Positions 22,102-31,789 of a DNA stretch of 37,746 bases are shown piece after piece. The translations under genes were made by a program, and so were the position numbers. The stretch covers positions 1 through 37,746 of the forward strand of contig JAESTD010000298.1 of the NCBI GenBank assembly GCA_016763755.1. Reading direction: 5' to 3'. Position 1 is the stretch's first letter; every line of letters begins with the position of its first letter. The notes under the pieces are model-generated. The model saw only the letters and a list, made by a program, of their open reading frames with translations, was not told the origin of the DNA and did no database searches. The DNA comes from Mucilaginibacter sp. Lineage in GTDB: Bacteria > Bacteroidota > Bacteroidia > Sphingobacteriales > Sphingobacteriaceae.

Positions 22102-23528
22102 TTAGGACATTTTTAATTTCTTTTGGATATCGGCAACGTAGCCTTTGAATTTTTTATCGGTATCAATTAAGTCTTCAACCGTTTGGCAGGCATAAATAAC
22201 CGTAGAGTGGTCGCGTCCGCCAAAGAAGTGACCAATTGATTTTAGTGAGCTTTTGGTATGTGCCTTTGCCAGGTACATTGATATCTGACGGGCCTGAACG
22301 ATCTCACGTTTGCGGGTCTGAGATTTAACCATCTCGATAGGTACCTCAAAGTACTCGCAAACCAGGCTCTGGATGTACTCCATTGAAATTTCTTTGGCAG
22401 AATTCTTAACAAAATTCTTCAGCATCTGCTTAGCCAGGTTCAGGTCGATCTCTTTACGGTTTAGGGTTGATTGTGCCAATAGTGATACCATAGCACCTTC
22501 AAGTTCACGTACGTTGTTGTCAATATTATGGGCAACGTATTCTACCACTTCATGAGATAGATCGATACCATCCTGGTAGATCTTGTTCTTCAGGATAGCC
22601 ATACGGGTTTCCAGGTCAGGTACCTGCAGATCAGCAGATAAACCCCATTTGAAACGTGATAATAAACGCTCTTCTAAACCTGCCAGATCCTTAGGGGCTT
22701 TATCTGATGTGATGATCAGTTGTTTGCCACTTTGGTGCAGGTGGTTAAATATGTGGAAGAAGAAATCCTGTGTTTTCTCTTTACCTGCAAAGTTGTGTAC
22801 GTCATCCATGATGAGTACATCTATCGCCTGGTAAAAATTCACAAAATCATTGATGTTATTGTGCTTAAGTGCGTCAACAAACTGTTGTGTAAATTTTTCG
22901 CAGCTTACATATAAAACCAGTTTATCCGGTAGGGTGCGTTTAATCTCGTTACCAATGGCTTGTGCCAGGTGGGTTTTACCTAAACCAACGCCACCATATA
23001 TCATTAGCGGATTAAAAGAGGTACCACCGGGTTTAGCAGCAACAGCATAACCTGCAGAACGTGCCAAGCGGTTGCAATCGCCCTCAACAAAGTTTTCGAA
23101 GGTGTAATTGCGATTAAGCTGAGGGTCAACATTCAGCTTCTTAAGGCCCGGTATTACAAACGGGTTCTTAATATCTTTGTTTATCGAAATAGGTATCGGC
23201 ATAGACTGATTCTTTGCTTCGGCACCATTTCCATTTGAGGGCATGTTAGTAGTGTAAGGCTTTGGCGATGACGACTGTTCTACAACAATGTTATATTCCA
23301 GTCTGCCTTCGTCTCCCAGTTGCTTTTTTATGGTTTTGCGCAACAGGCCTACATAATGCTCCTCAAGCCATTCATAAAAGAATAACTTGGTACCTGTATA
23401 GTTAGAACGCTACCTTCCATCCGCAAAGCTTTAATTGGCTCAAACCAGGTTTTAAAGCTTTGTGCCGGTATGTTATCTTTGATGATCTGAAGGCAACTAT
23501 TCCAAACGTTAGTACAAGTTTTTTCCAT
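22102..23528 (-). pseudogene. dnaA: Chromosomal replication initiator DnaA, frameshifted in this sequence
   Basis: DnaA, the ATP-dependent initiator of chromosome replication. The track splits it in two. The N-terminal piece starts at ATG 23528 (MEKTCTNVWNSCLQIIKDNIPAQSFKTWFEPIKALRMEGSVLTIQVPSYSF). The rest (EWLEEHYVGLLRKTIKKQLGDEGRLEYN...) is in another frame. Restoring one base gives about 475 residues, the expected size. AAA+ motifs are intact: Walker A GGVGLGKTHLA, Walker B VLIMDDVHNF, then the arginine-finger region and the DnaA signature GGRDHSTVIYACQTVEDL. Since dnaA is essential, a sequencing error is the likeliest cause and the gene is probably functional. A terminator follows. No clear DnaA-box cluster is visible in the 266-bp AT-rich gap upstream. 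Confidence 0.92.
23376..23379 (-). other. Frameshift site in dnaA (-1 in A/T run)
   Basis: The coding strand reads AGTTATTCTTTTATGAATGGC. One extra T gives S Y S F Y E W L E E H Y V G L L R, continuous with the rest of DnaA. Confidence 0.8.
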
Positions 23529-23597
23529 ATAAAGTATCAGTAATTTCTTGATTTCCAGTCTCCCAACCAGTGAGCTTTTGGGCTCATTACGGAACAT

Positions 23598-23863
23598 CGA
23601 ATATTCAAAAAAAGGCGGATTAAAAAATTAAAATTGAACTTTTTTCAGAAATATATTTTTTCAAAATAATGCCTTTTTTGTAGCGTAAATACATATTTAA
23701 TATTATATTTCGCGAGTAGCAGCGCAAAAATGCCCTCTACTTTCTCCTATCGCATTTTTACGAGTTTGAACAACAATTGGGTGCAAAAAGTTGCGTATTT
23801 TTTAATGTAAAATTCGTAAATAACAACTCCCGGCAATTATCCTAATAAGTAATATTTTTCTTT
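23598..23863. other. AT-rich intergenic region upstream of dnaA
   Basis: This 266-bp stretch is very AT-rich (runs such as ATATATTTTTTCAAAATAATG and AATATTATATTT) and holds no ORF. I see no repeated TTATCCACA-like boxes, so it is not called as an origin. It probably contains the dnaA promoter and the 3' end of the mutase transcript. Confidence 0.5.
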
Positions 23864-25411
23864 CTAATATTCTCCAAAAACAAGGCGCAATTCGTCGGCT
23901 ATTTCTCCAAGGGTAGCATAGGCTTCAACAGCTGCCAAAATATACGGCATCAAATTTTCGGGGCCCTTTGCAGCAACACTTAGATTTTGTAAAGCTGTTT
24001 TAACGGCACTATTATCGCGCTCGTTTTTCAAATCATTCAGCTTTTGAGTTTGCTGTACGCGGATAGAATCATCAATACGGAAAACAGGTGGATTCACCTC
24101 TTCCTGCTGGGTAAATTTATTAACACCAACCAATACACGGTCGCCTGTTTCGATATCATTCTGGTATTCGTAAGGGGCAGCGGCTATTTCTTGTTACAGA
24201 TAATCCTGCTCAATCGCTTTAACAGATCCGCCCATGGCGTCAATCTTTTCTATATATATATAAGCAGCGGCTTCCAATTCATTGGTGAGTGCTTCTACAA
24301 AATACGAGCCAGCCAAGGGGTCAACCGTGTCGGTAACACCACTTTCAAAAGCAATAATTTGCTGTGTACGCAGGGCAATTTTGGCAGCGGCCTCAGTTGG
24401 TAACGACAAGGCCTCGTCATAGCCATTAGTATGTAAAGATTGCGTACCGCCCAACACTGCAGCCAACGCCTGATTACTCACCCTTACAATGTTATTCATG
24501 GGCTGCTGGGCTGTAAGCGTAGAGCCGCCGGTTTGCGTATGGAAACGCAATTTCTGCGCCCCCGGATCAGTGGCACCTAATTCTTTGGTAATGTTAGCCC
24601 ACATCCTGCGTGCAGCCCTAAATTTGGCTATCTCTTCAAAAAAGTTGTTATGGCAGTTAAAAAAGAACGACAAGCGTTTGGCAAATACATTAATATCCAA
24701 ACCTTTCTCGAGCGCCGCCTTCAGGTAAGTTTTACCGTTAGCAAGCGTAAAAGCCAACTCCTGCACGGCAGTAGATCCTGCCTCACGGATGTGATAGCCT
24801 GATATGGAAATCGTATTCCATTTGGGTACTTCTTTGCTACAGTATTCAAATATATCAGTGATCAACCGCATGGACGGCTCCGGCGGATAGATGTAGGTTC
24901 CGCGTGCCGCGTATTCCTTTAATATATCGTTTTGGATAGTACCCGAGATCTGTTTAATATCTGCTCCCTGCTTTTTTGCCAGGGCGATGTACATACATAA
25001 TAATATAGATGCCGTTGCATTAATGGTCATGGATGTAGTGATATCCTTTAATTGAATACCATCAAACAATGTCTCAATATCTTTTAACGAATCTATCGCC
25101 ACCCCTACTTTGCCTACTTCGCCTTCTGCAAGGTCGTGGTCGCTGTCGTAACCTATCTGGGTGGGCAGGTCAAACGCTACTGAAAGCCCCATCGTACCCT
25201 GACTAAGCAGGTAATGGTAGCGTTTATTCGATTCCTCGGCAGTTGAGAACCCGGCATATTGGCGCATTGTCCACGGCCTGCCTCGATACATATCTTTCTG
25301 GATGCCCCGCGTATACGGGAACTGCCCGGGCAGTTCGCTCATAGCCGATGGCTGGGTGTAAACTTCATCGAACTTTATCCCAGATGTTGTAGTAAATTTC
25401 TTATCGGCCAT
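23864..25411 (-). pseudogene. Acyl-CoA mutase (methylmalonyl-CoA mutase family) large subunit with in-frame stop
   Basis: Catalytic subunit of a B12-dependent acyl-CoA mutase. The start [69 protein letters not shown] has the hallmark TRG...WTMRQYAG motif. [33 protein letters not shown] and [16 protein letters not shown] follow. After residue 405 there is a TAA, but the same frame continues QEIAAAPYEYQNDIETGDRVLVGVNKFTQQEEVNPPVFRIDDSIR to 23864. The full frame is 515 codons, the usual length for separate large subunits lacking the B12 domain. The stop may be a mutation (CAA to TAA), a base-call error or, less likely, readthrough. It lies 6 nt after a membrane-anchored unknown. Confidence 0.85.
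24194..24196 (-). other. In-frame TAA inside the acyl-CoA mutase gene
   Basis: The coding strand reads GAT TAT CTG TAA CAA GAA ATA GCC. The frame is unchanged on both sides and the protein homology continues. Relatives appear to have QDYLQQEI here, so a C to T change at the codon's first base would explain it. Confidence 0.85.
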
Positions 25412-25417
25412 AGTGCG

Positions 25418-25954
25418 TTAAAATATATTGTCCATATCCTTGCGTACGATGGCGATCGCTATCTCGTAAGGATTGCTTTCAAGAGTAGCAAGGTGGTTAA
25501 GAACGGCTTTCCCCAGATCAAGACCCGTTGCATTAGGCGGCAAACTTTGTGTAGCATTGGTAACCAGGTTGATGGTATCATCCTTTATACGCCTAACCGC
25601 AGCCCAGGCTTGTGCACTAACATAGATCTGCTGGGTTACGTTATGCTGATACTCGGTACGAACTTCGTTTAATATAATGTTATACAATTCAACCGCACTA
25701 TATGCGTTACCATTTAAACGGATAAGCATATTTGAGGGGTCAATACGATCAATCAACAACACCACACGTTCGTATGCCTGTAGGCGCATCGGTAAGGTTT
25801 GATTGCTGATGGCCTTGCGGATCTCTAAAGCTTGCAGATTTTGCGATTTATCAAGCAAAGGCTTAAACAAATAGAAAGCCACGTAAATAATGCCAATACC
25901 GGCAACCGTGTACTTTAAAATACCGAGCAGGAATAAATAACTAAATGCGGCCAT
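25418..25954 (-). CDS. Membrane-anchored conserved hypothetical protein
   Basis: A 178-residue protein with one N-terminal membrane segment (FLLGILKYTVAGIGIIYVAFYLF), then a cytoplasmic or periplasmic helical part: LLDKSQNLQALEIRKAISNQTLPMRLQAYERVVLLIDRIDPSNMLIRL, AVELYNIILNEVRTEYQHNVTQQIYVSAQAWAAVRRIKDDTINLV. I do not recognise a named domain; similar unnamed proteins occur in Bacteroidota. It ends 6 nt before the start of the acyl-CoA mutase gene, so the two are probably co-transcribed. It is divergent from the IscA-type gene. Confidence 0.7.
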   Translation of the reverse strand: MAAFSYLFLLGILKYTVAGIGIIYVAFYLFKPLLDKSQNLQALEIRKAISNQTLPMRLQAYERVVLLIDRIDPSNMLIRLNGNAYSAVELYNIILNEVRTEYQHNVTQQIYVSAQAWAAVRRIKDDTINLVTNATQSLPPNATGLDLGKAVLNHLATLESNPYEIAIAIVRKDMDNIF

Positions 25955-26017
25955 GTTTTTTCTGTTAGGCAGAGGTCATAAATAAATAGGTCGCGACAAA
26001 AATCCGTATTTTAGATT

Positions 26018-26025
26018 TATATTTG
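26018..26025 (+). promoter_or_regulatory. Candidate -7 element for the IscA-type gene
   Basis: TATATTTG fits TAnnTTTG and lies 21 nt before the ATG at 26047. No good -33 TTG is seen at the usual distance, so support is partial. Confidence 0.35.
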
Positions 26026-26046
26026 TATAGTTTAATAAAAAATAAG

Positions 26047-26400
26047 ATGAGTGCTACTGCTGAAACTTTAACCGCCCCCGTATCATTTACTGAAGGCGCC
26101 GTAAAAGAACTTTATAAATTAAGAGAACAGCAAGAAATTGCCGACGATTTTGGCCTGCGTGTAGGCGTTGAAGGTGGCGGCTGCTCTGGTATGAACTATG
26201 TTTTAGGTTTCGATCAAAAGAAAGATGGCGACCAGGAATATTACATCGAGGGCATCAAAGTATTTATGCATAAAGCACATGGCCTTTACCTTGCCGGTAT
26301 GCAGATCGACTTTCAGGATGGTCTTAATGCGCGTGGCTTTACCTTTAACAACCCGAATGCTGCCAGCACTTGCGGTTGTGGCACATCATTCTCGGTATAA
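26047..26400 (+). CDS. HesB/IscA-type iron-sulfur assembly protein
   Basis: A 117-residue A-type carrier that passes Fe-S clusters to target proteins; cytosolic. I start it at ATG 26047 (MSATAETLTAPVSFTEGAVKELYKL) rather than the track's TTG at 26023. The three cluster ligands are in place: Cys46 in VEGGGCSGMNY, and Cys109 and Cys111 in STCGCGTSFSV. Length and motifs are normal for the family, although IscA, SufA and ErpA cannot be told apart here. The gene stands alone, with a terminator about 20 nt after its stop and no suf or isc neighbours. Confidence 0.92.
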   Translation: MSATAETLTAPVSFTEGAVKELYKLREQQEIADDFGLRVGVEGGGCSGMNYVLGFDQKKDGDQEYYIEGIKVFMHKAHGLYLAGMQIDFQDGLNARGFTFNNPNAASTCGCGTSFSV

Positions 26401-26419
26401 CAATATTTGAATTATATAG

Positions 26420-26457
26420 TAAAGGCATTCGTCGGCATCAGACGGATGCCTTTTTTG
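26420..26457 (+). terminator. Rho-independent terminator after the IscA-type gene
   Basis: AAAGGCATTCGTC and GACGGATGCCTTT pair with one G-T mismatch around GGCATCA, followed by a T run. Confidence 0.85.
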
Positions 26458-26534
26458 TTTGCTTATATTTCCTGGTGCCTGTAACAAAACCATTCATCTG
26501 ATAGTCAAACCGGCAAATTCCCTAACTTTATAAA

Positions 26535-27776
26535 ATGGCAGTAAAAACCAGCCTGCGAGAAAACATATCCATTGCCTTGCAATCAATAGGCGGTAACCGT
26601 TTGCGTACATCGTTAACGGCGCTGATCATTGCTATTGGTATTATGGCTCTTGTAGGCATTTTAACAGCAATTGAGGGCATTAAGCAATTTACAAATGATG
26701 CTTTTGCCGGTTTGGGTGCTAATTCTTTTACGGTACAAAACCGCGGCTCGGGTATCAGCTTCGGTAACGGCGGTCACCGCAAGATGTATCCAACCATCAC
26801 CTATGCACAAGCAGATCGTTTTCTTAAAACATATAAACTTCCTGCCCGCACAAGCGTAGACCTCGAAGTTTCGGGTACTGCTGTTGCTAAATACAACAAT
26901 ATAAAATCTAACCCCAACATATCAGTAACCGGCAGCAACGACAATTACCTGGCTATTAAAGGCCATAAGCTGGCATTTGGCCGTAATTTTTCAGCGTCAG
27001 AATTAGAGCATGGCGCAAATGTGGTGATAGTGGGCGATGAGGTAAAAACTAAATTGTTCAAAAATCAAGACCCGGTAAATCAATATATTCTTTTGGGAAG
27101 TAACAAACTCCGCATAATTGGTGTGGTTGCCCCCAAAGGAAGCAACAGCTTTGGCGGCGATAAATTTTGTATAGTGCCATTGCAACGGGCAAGGCAAATG
27201 ATCGATACATCGCGCAAAGTATCATACGCCATCACCATTAGTGTTAACAGTGCCGATGTGTTGGATGCCAGCATTGGCGAAGCTACTTCGCTGATGCGTA
27301 ATATCCGTGGCCTTCGCATTGGTCAAGATGACAATTTTGAAATATCACGCAGCGATTCTATCCAGCAAGAACTTTCGGGCCAGCTTACCGGCATGACCAT
27401 AGCGGGCTTTGCCATTGGTATAATTACTTTATTAGGTGCTGCTATTGGTTTAATGAATATTATGCTTGTTTCGGTTACCGAACGCACCCGAGAGATAGGA
27501 TTGCGAAAATCCATTGGTGCCACTCCTGCCGTTATACGCAAGCAGTTTTTGATAGAAGCTATTGTGATATGCCTGATGGGTGGCGTAGGTGGTATCATAT
27601 TGGGTATGGCTGCTGGCAACCTTATTGCCGTAAATATCAGTGGTAGTTTTGTGGTACCGTGGTTCTGGCTTATCTCGGCAATTATATTATGTACTATTAT
27701 TGGCCTCTCCTCGGGATTTTATCCTGCCAAAAAAGCATCGAGATTAGATCCTGTAGAGGCTTTGAGATACGAGTAA
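26535..27776 (+). CDS. ABC transporter permease, MacB/FtsX type
   Basis: A 413-residue inner-membrane permease. The first helix is in NRLRTSLTALIIAIGIMALVGILTAIEGI. A periplasmic MacB-type core domain follows (about residues 40-275, with ITYAQADRFLKTYKLPARTSVD and VVIVGDEVKTKLFKNQDPVNQYILL). The FtsX domain has three helices: MTIAGFAIGIITLLGAAIGLMNIMLVSVTERTREIGLRKSIGA, FLIEAIVICLMGGVGGIILGMAAG and FWLISAIILCTIIGLSSGFYPA, ending in ASRLDPVEALRYE. It is likely part of a tripartite or lipoprotein-type exporter. No ATPase or membrane-fusion gene lies beside it, so its partners must be elsewhere. Confidence 0.9.
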   Translation: MAVKTSLRENISIALQSIGGNRLRTSLTALIIAIGIMALVGILTAIEGIKQFTNDAFAGLGANSFTVQNRGSGISFGNGGHRKMYPTITYAQADRFLKTYKLPARTSVDLEVSGTAVAKYNNIKSNPNISVTGSNDNYLAIKGHKLAFGRNFSASELEHGANVVIVGDEVKTKLFKNQDPVNQYILLGSNKLRIIGVVAPKGSNSFGGDKFCIVPLQRARQMIDTSRKVSYAITISVNSADVLDASIGEATSLMRNIRGLRIGQDDNFEISRSDSIQQELSGQLTGMTIAGFAIGIITLLGAAIGLMNIMLVSVTERTREIGLRKSIGATPAVIRKQFLIEAIVICLMGGVGGIILGMAAGNLIAVNISGSFVVPWFWLISAIILCTIIGLSSGFYPAKKASRLDPVEALRYE

Positions 27777-27814
27777 AAGAGAATCAGGACAATAAGAGTC
27801 AAGAATCAAGACAA

Positions 27815-27858
27815 AAAGAGGAAGGCCCTGTTCGCAAACAGGGCCTTCCTCTTTTTTA
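27815..27858. terminator. Strong bidirectional terminator
   Basis: AAGAGGAAGGCCCTG and CAGGGCCTTCCTCTT form a perfect stem of about 15 bp around TTCGCAAA. There is an A run before it and a T run after it, so it can end the permease transcript and the converging sugar-nucleotide operon. Confidence 0.92.
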
Positions 27859-27909
27859 TATCATTTTTACCAAATCTGCTGGTTCTTGTTTCTTAGTATC
27901 TTGCATTCC

Positions 27910-28653
27910 TTACAGCATGTTATTCTTCAACGGATAATCGACTAATAATTTCTCCAGGTAAGAGGTTCGCAGGGCTCTTTCAAAGGCGTCGGCGTGCCTT
28001 GGATGGTGCATATCACTTGAGATAAAATCTACTATCTCAGCATCTACCATTTCTTCGGCTTTCTTCTGTACCTGTTTACCGTAGTAACCTGTTAATGATA
28101 TGGTATTCAATTGCAGATCGCAGCCCCAGCTTCTGATATTTTGCATTTGGTCGATAGTCATGTAATTATATCGCTCCGGATGTGCTAAAATAGGCTTATA
28201 TCCCATTTCCTTCATTTTCTGGATAACCGGGATAACGTTTGGCGGCTGATTAATGAAAGATAGTTCAAAAAGCACATAATTATCGCCCATGGTCATTACC
28301 CGGCGGTCATTAATACGCTTTTCAAATGTTTCATCAAAGTAGCGCTCTGCCGCTGCCGCAATTTCAATATCAATGTTTTGTGCAACGAGTTCGGCTTTTA
28401 AAACCTCAAGTGCGGCATTAATATTTTCGGGTTCGTTGCGGTAATAATCTATCATGATGTGAGGCGTGGCAAAAATTTTCTTAATGCCCAGCTCCATCAT
28501 TTTTTTTATCAGAACGATTGATTCCTGCGGATTTTGTGCACCATCATCAATACCCGGTAAAACATGCGAGTGCATATCTACCACGATGCCACTATAATTC
28601 AGATCGGGGTTACTCGCGGCTACTTCTTTCTTCTTCTTAAATAATCCAAACAT
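27910..28653 (-). CDS. CpsB/CapC-type PHP-domain tyrosine phosphatase
   Basis: A 247-residue metal-dependent phosphatase of the PHP fold (CpsB/YwqE family), which removes phosphate from tyrosine kinases that control capsule or exopolysaccharide assembly. Metal-binding motifs are visible: VVDMHSHVLPGIDDGAQN near residue 25, FATPHIM near 61, PILAHPERY and the terminal FISSDMHHPRHAD. A basic N-terminus (MFGLFKKKKEVA) precedes the domain. It ends a minus-strand run of nucleotide-sugar genes 3 nt after rfbB, which fits a role in surface polysaccharide control. The partner kinase is not in the window. Confidence 0.88.
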   Translation of the reverse strand: MFGLFKKKKEVAASNPDLNYSGIVVDMHSHVLPGIDDGAQNPQESIVLIKKMMELGIKKIFATPHIMIDYYRNEPENINAALEVLKAELVAQNIDIEIAAAAERYFDETFEKRINDRRVMTMGDNYVLFELSFINQPPNVIPVIQKMKEMGYKPILAHPERYNYMTIDQMQNIRSWGCDLQLNTISLTGYYGKQVQKKAEEMVDAEIVDFISSDMHHPRHADAFERALRTSYLEKLLVDYPLKNNML

Positions 28654-28656
28654 TTT

Positions 28657-29709
28657 TTATCTGTCTGCGTACTGCTCGTTATAATAGTCCTGGTAATGAC
28701 CACTGGTAACGTCATCAAGCCAACTCTGATTAGCCATATACCAGTCAACAGTTTTCTCCAGTCCTTCTTCAAATGTTATTGATGGTTCCCAACCCAATTC
28801 AGTTTTAAGTTTGGTAGCATCAATTGCGTATCTTAGATCGTGACCGGCGCGGTCTGTTACATAGGTGATCAGCTTTGCTGATTCTCCATTTGCACGCCCC
28901 AGTTTACAGTCGAGTATTTCACACAACAGTTTAATCAGGTCAATGTTTTTCCATTCGTTATGTCCGCCAATGTTGTAAGTTGAACCTGCCGCTGCTTTAT
29001 GGAATATAACGTCAATAGCGCGTGCATGGTCTTCTACCCAAAGCCAATCGCGTACATTTTCTCCTTTACCATAAACGGGCACAGGTTTGCTCTGCCTGAT
29101 ATTGTTTATAGCAAGTGGTATCAGTTTCTCAGGAAAATGATATGAACCGTAATTGTTTGAACAGTTTGAGATAACTGTATTAAGGCCATAAGTATCATGA
29201 TATGCCCGCACAAAATGGTCAGATCCGGCTTTTGAGGCTGAGTATGGCGAATGCGGGTCGTAAGCGGTATCTTCTCTAAACATATCTGTTTCGCCAAGCG
29301 TACCATACACTTCGTCTGTTGATACGTGGTAAAACCTTTTGTTTTCAAAGTTGCCTTTCCACAAGTTCTTTGCTGCGTTAAGCAGGTTTACAGTACCTAC
29401 TACGTTGGTCATCACAAATTCCAGCGGATTGGTAATTGAACGGTCAACATGCGATTCGGCGGCAAGGTGAATAACAGCATCGGGTTGCTCCTGTTCAAAT
29501 AAGGTATTAATAAAACTTATATCAACTATGTCGCCTTTTACGAAGCGATAATTTGGCAGGTGCTCAATATCTTTTAAGTTGGCCAGGTTACCGGCATAAG
29601 TTAATTTATCCAGGTTAACTATCTCATAATCGGGATAGTTAGTTACAAACCTGCGCACAACGTGCGAGCCTATAAAGCCGGCACCGCCAGTAATAATAAT
29701 TTTTTTCAT
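28657..29709 (-). CDS. rfbB: dTDP-glucose 4,6-dehydratase
   Basis: Converts dTDP-glucose to dTDP-4-keto-6-deoxyglucose, the first committed step to rhamnose and other deoxysugars; cytosolic, NAD-dependent. It is 350 residues. The Rossmann loop GGAGFIGSHVVRRF is near residue 7. HLAAESHVDRSI is the family signature, the catalytic STDEVYGTLG follows, YSASKAGSDH holds YxxxK, and NCSNNYG, NVRDWLWVEDH and TYNIGGHNE complete it. rfbA, rfbC and rfbD are not adjacent. It is 12 nt downstream of galE. Confidence 0.93.
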   Translation of the reverse strand: MKKIIITGGAGFIGSHVVRRFVTNYPDYEIVNLDKLTYAGNLANLKDIEHLPNYRFVKGDIVDISFINTLFEQEQPDAVIHLAAESHVDRSITNPLEFVMTNVVGTVNLLNAAKNLWKGNFENKRFYHVSTDEVYGTLGETDMFREDTAYDPHSPYSASKAGSDHFVRAYHDTYGLNTVISNCSNNYGSYHFPEKLIPLAINNIRQSKPVPVYGKGENVRDWLWVEDHARAIDVIFHKAAAGSTYNIGGHNEWKNIDLIKLLCEILDCKLGRANGESAKLITYVTDRAGHDLRYAIDATKLKTELGWEPSITFEEGLEKTVDWYMANQSWLDDVTSGHYQDYYNEQYADR

Positions 29710-29721
29710 GGTAATATGTTC

Positions 29722-30741
29722 CTAAAGTGGGTTAGCCGCAATATATTGCTCCCACGCCCATGCAGACGACATCATGGTTGACAGGTCGAGCTCTGCTTCC
29801 CAATTCAGCTTCTCGGCTGATTTGGTTACATCACCCCATACCTTTTCTATATCACCTTCGCGCCTGTCGCCTATTTGGTAATTGAGCTTAACGCCTGTTG
29901 CAGCTTCAAATGCTTTGATAACTTTTAACACGGTTGAGCCCGTTCCGGTGCCGATATTGAAAACATCATAACCCTTAAAATCGGGCTGCTCCATTAATTT
30001 AATTGCTGCAACGTGTGCTTTAGCCAGATCAACCACATGTATGTAATCACGGATGCAGCTTCCGTCCGGAGTGTCGTAAGTATCTCCAAAAACGGTGATC
30101 TTTTCGCGTTTGCCTATGGCTGTTTGCGTAATAAATGGTACCAGGTTCTGCGGCACGCCTATAGGTAGTTCGCCAATAAGGGCAGTCTCATGTGCGCCTA
30201 CAGGGTTAAAGTAACGCAAAGCAGTAATATTAAATTTACTGCCGGATGCTGAAACATCCCTCAATATCTCTTCGGCTATTTGTTTAGTGTTGCCATAGGG
30301 CGATTCGGCAGCTTTTACCGGAGCATTTTCGGTTACCGGTAGTATATCAGGCTGGCCGTAAACCGTACAGCTTGATGAAAACACGAAGTTTAGCGGTTTA
30401 CCTTCGTAAAATCTCAAAAGATTGATTAACGAATAGAAGTTGTTGTAATAATATTTTAGTGGTTTTTGCACCGATTCGCCAACAGCTTTTGATGCAGCGA
30501 AGTGGATGATGCCGCTAATATCGGCCTCATCAGCAGCCAGTTGCTTAACCGATGCTTCATCGCAAAGGTTCAGTTCGTAGAACTTGGGCTTAAAAGCCAT
30601 AATCTTTACTAACTGGTCTAAAATTTTAACATTCGAGTTTGACAGGTCGTCAACAATAACTGGATCATAGCCGGCATTTACCAGTTCAACAACCGTATGC
30701 GAACCAATAAAGCCTAATCCCCCGGTAACTAATATTTTCAT
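29722..30741 (-). CDS. galE: UDP-glucose 4-epimerase
   Basis: Interconverts UDP-glucose and UDP-galactose (or the N-acetyl forms). It is 339 residues from ATG 30741 (MKILVTGGLGFIGSHTVVEL); the track's upstream start adds nine unlikely residues. Motifs: GGLGFIGSH near 7, HFAASKAVGESVQKPLKYY, the catalytic FSSSCTVYGQPD, SPYGNTKQIAEEIL with YxxxK, RYFNPVGAHE, and DTPDGSCIRDYIHVVDLAKAH, which is specific for GalE. It lies between the UDP-glucuronate decarboxylase and rfbB genes on the same strand. Confidence 0.93.
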   Translation of the reverse strand: MKILVTGGLGFIGSHTVVELVNAGYDPVIVDDLSNSNVKILDQLVKIMAFKPKFYELNLCDEASVKQLAADEADISGIIHFAASKAVGESVQKPLKYYYNNFYSLINLLRFYEGKPLNFVFSSSCTVYGQPDILPVTENAPVKAAESPYGNTKQIAEEILRDVSASGSKFNITALRYFNPVGAHETALIGELPIGVPQNLVPFITQTAIGKREKITVFGDTYDTPDGSCIRDYIHVVDLAKAHVAAIKLMEQPDFKGYDVFNIGTGTGSTVLKVIKAFEAATGVKLNYQIGDRREGDIEKVWGDVTKSAEKLNWEAELDLSTMMSSAWAWEQYIAANPL

Positions 30742-30805
30742 GTAAAAGACTTGTTTAGGGAGCAGCAAATGTACATCTAATTATTTACTGTCCAATGTCT
30801 TTTCG

Positions 30806-31789
30806 TTACTTATTAAAGTAAGTAAAATCCTTATGCTTTATCTCGTGCTCCGGCAACGATCTAAAATAATCGTAAGTTATTTTTAAACCCTCTGCGCGCG
30901 ATACTTTTGGCTCCCATCCTAAAATAGTTCTTGCCTTAGTAATATCAGGGCGGCGCTGTTTTGGATCATCTGTTGGCAACGGCAAACTTATCAATTCCTG
31001 ATCGGTACCGGTTAGTTTGATGATCTCCTCGCCAAACTCGCGGATAGGGATCTCATCAGGGTTACCAATATTCATCGGCTGTGCATAATCGCTGAACAGC
31101 AAACGGTAAATACCTTCTATCAGGTCATCAACATAGCAGAACGAGCGGGTTTGCGAACCATCGCCAAACATAGTTAGTGATTCGCCACGTAAAGCCTGGC
31201 CTATAAATGCAGGCAGTACACGACCATCATTTAGGCGCATACGCGGGCCATAAGTGTTGAAAATGCGCACAATGCGGGTCTCTAAACCATGGAAAGTGTG
31301 GTAGGCCATGGTGATAGATTCCTGGAAACGCTTAGCTTCATCATATACACCACGCGGACCAACGGTATTTACGTTGCCCCAGTATTCCTCGGGTTGCGGA
31401 TTAACGGTTGGGTCGCCGTATATTTCTGATGTTGATGCAATAAGCATACGTGCATTTTTAGCACGTGCCAGCCCTAAAAGGTTATGCGTGCCTAAAGACC
31501 CTACCTTTAACGTTTGGATAGGGATCTTAAGGTAATCGATAGGGCTTGCCGGTGAGGCAAAGTGCAGGATGTAATCCAGATCGCCGGATACATGTACAAA
31601 TTTGGAAACATCGTGATTGTAAAACTCAAAGTTCTCCAACTTAAACAGATGCTCAATGTTACGCAGGTCGCCGGTAATCAAATTATCCATGCCAATTACA
31701 TGGAAATCTTCTTTTATAAATCTTTCGCAAAGATGCGAGCCGAGAAACCCGGCTGCACCTGTAATTAATACTCTTTTACGTTCAGCCAT
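30806..31789 (-). CDS. UDP-glucuronate decarboxylase (UDP-xylose synthase)
   Basis: Extended SDR enzyme of 327 residues that converts UDP-glucuronate to UDP-xylose. [14 protein letters not shown] is near residue 10, and [22 protein letters not shown] is the hallmark of UXS enzymes. The catalytic [10 protein letters not shown] follows, then [14 protein letters not shown] with Yxxx[11 protein letters not shown] and [15 protein letters not shown]. It follows ugd, ending at 31789 where the next gene begins at 31790. So ugd and this enzyme form a two-step route from UDP-glucose to UDP-xylose within one operon. Confidence 0.9.
   Translation of the reverse strand: MAERKRVLITGAAGFLGSHLCERFIKEDFHVIGMDNLITGDLRNIEHLFKLENFEFYNHDVSKFVHVSGDLDYILHFASPASPIDYLKIPIQTLKVGSLGTHNLLGLARAKNARMLIASTSEIYGDPTVNPQPEEYWGNVNTVGPRGVYDEAKRFQESITMAYHTFHGLETRIVRIFNTYGPRMRLNDGRVLPAFIGQALRGESLTMFGDGSQTRSFCYVDDLIEGIYRLLFSDYAQPMNIGNPDEIPIREFGEEIIKLTGTDQELISLPLPTDDPKQRRPDITKARTILGWEPKVSRAEGLKITYDYFRSLPEHEIKHKDFTYFNK

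Noticed and set aside
22102-23528. Programmed frameshifting in dnaA
   Set aside because: No slippery heptamer with a downstream structure is evident, and two other genes in the window show the same kind of A/T-run loss, so sequence error is simpler.
23598-23863. Possible oriC beside dnaA
   Set aside because: The region is AT-rich but I see no cluster of DnaA boxes (TTATCCACA-like). The frameshifted dnaA and location alone are not enough; a GC-skew plot would decide.
24044-24403. Plus-strand ORF opposite the acyl-CoA mutase (119 residues)
   Set aside because: It is a shadow of the mutase gene's conserved minus-strand frame and matches nothing I recognise.
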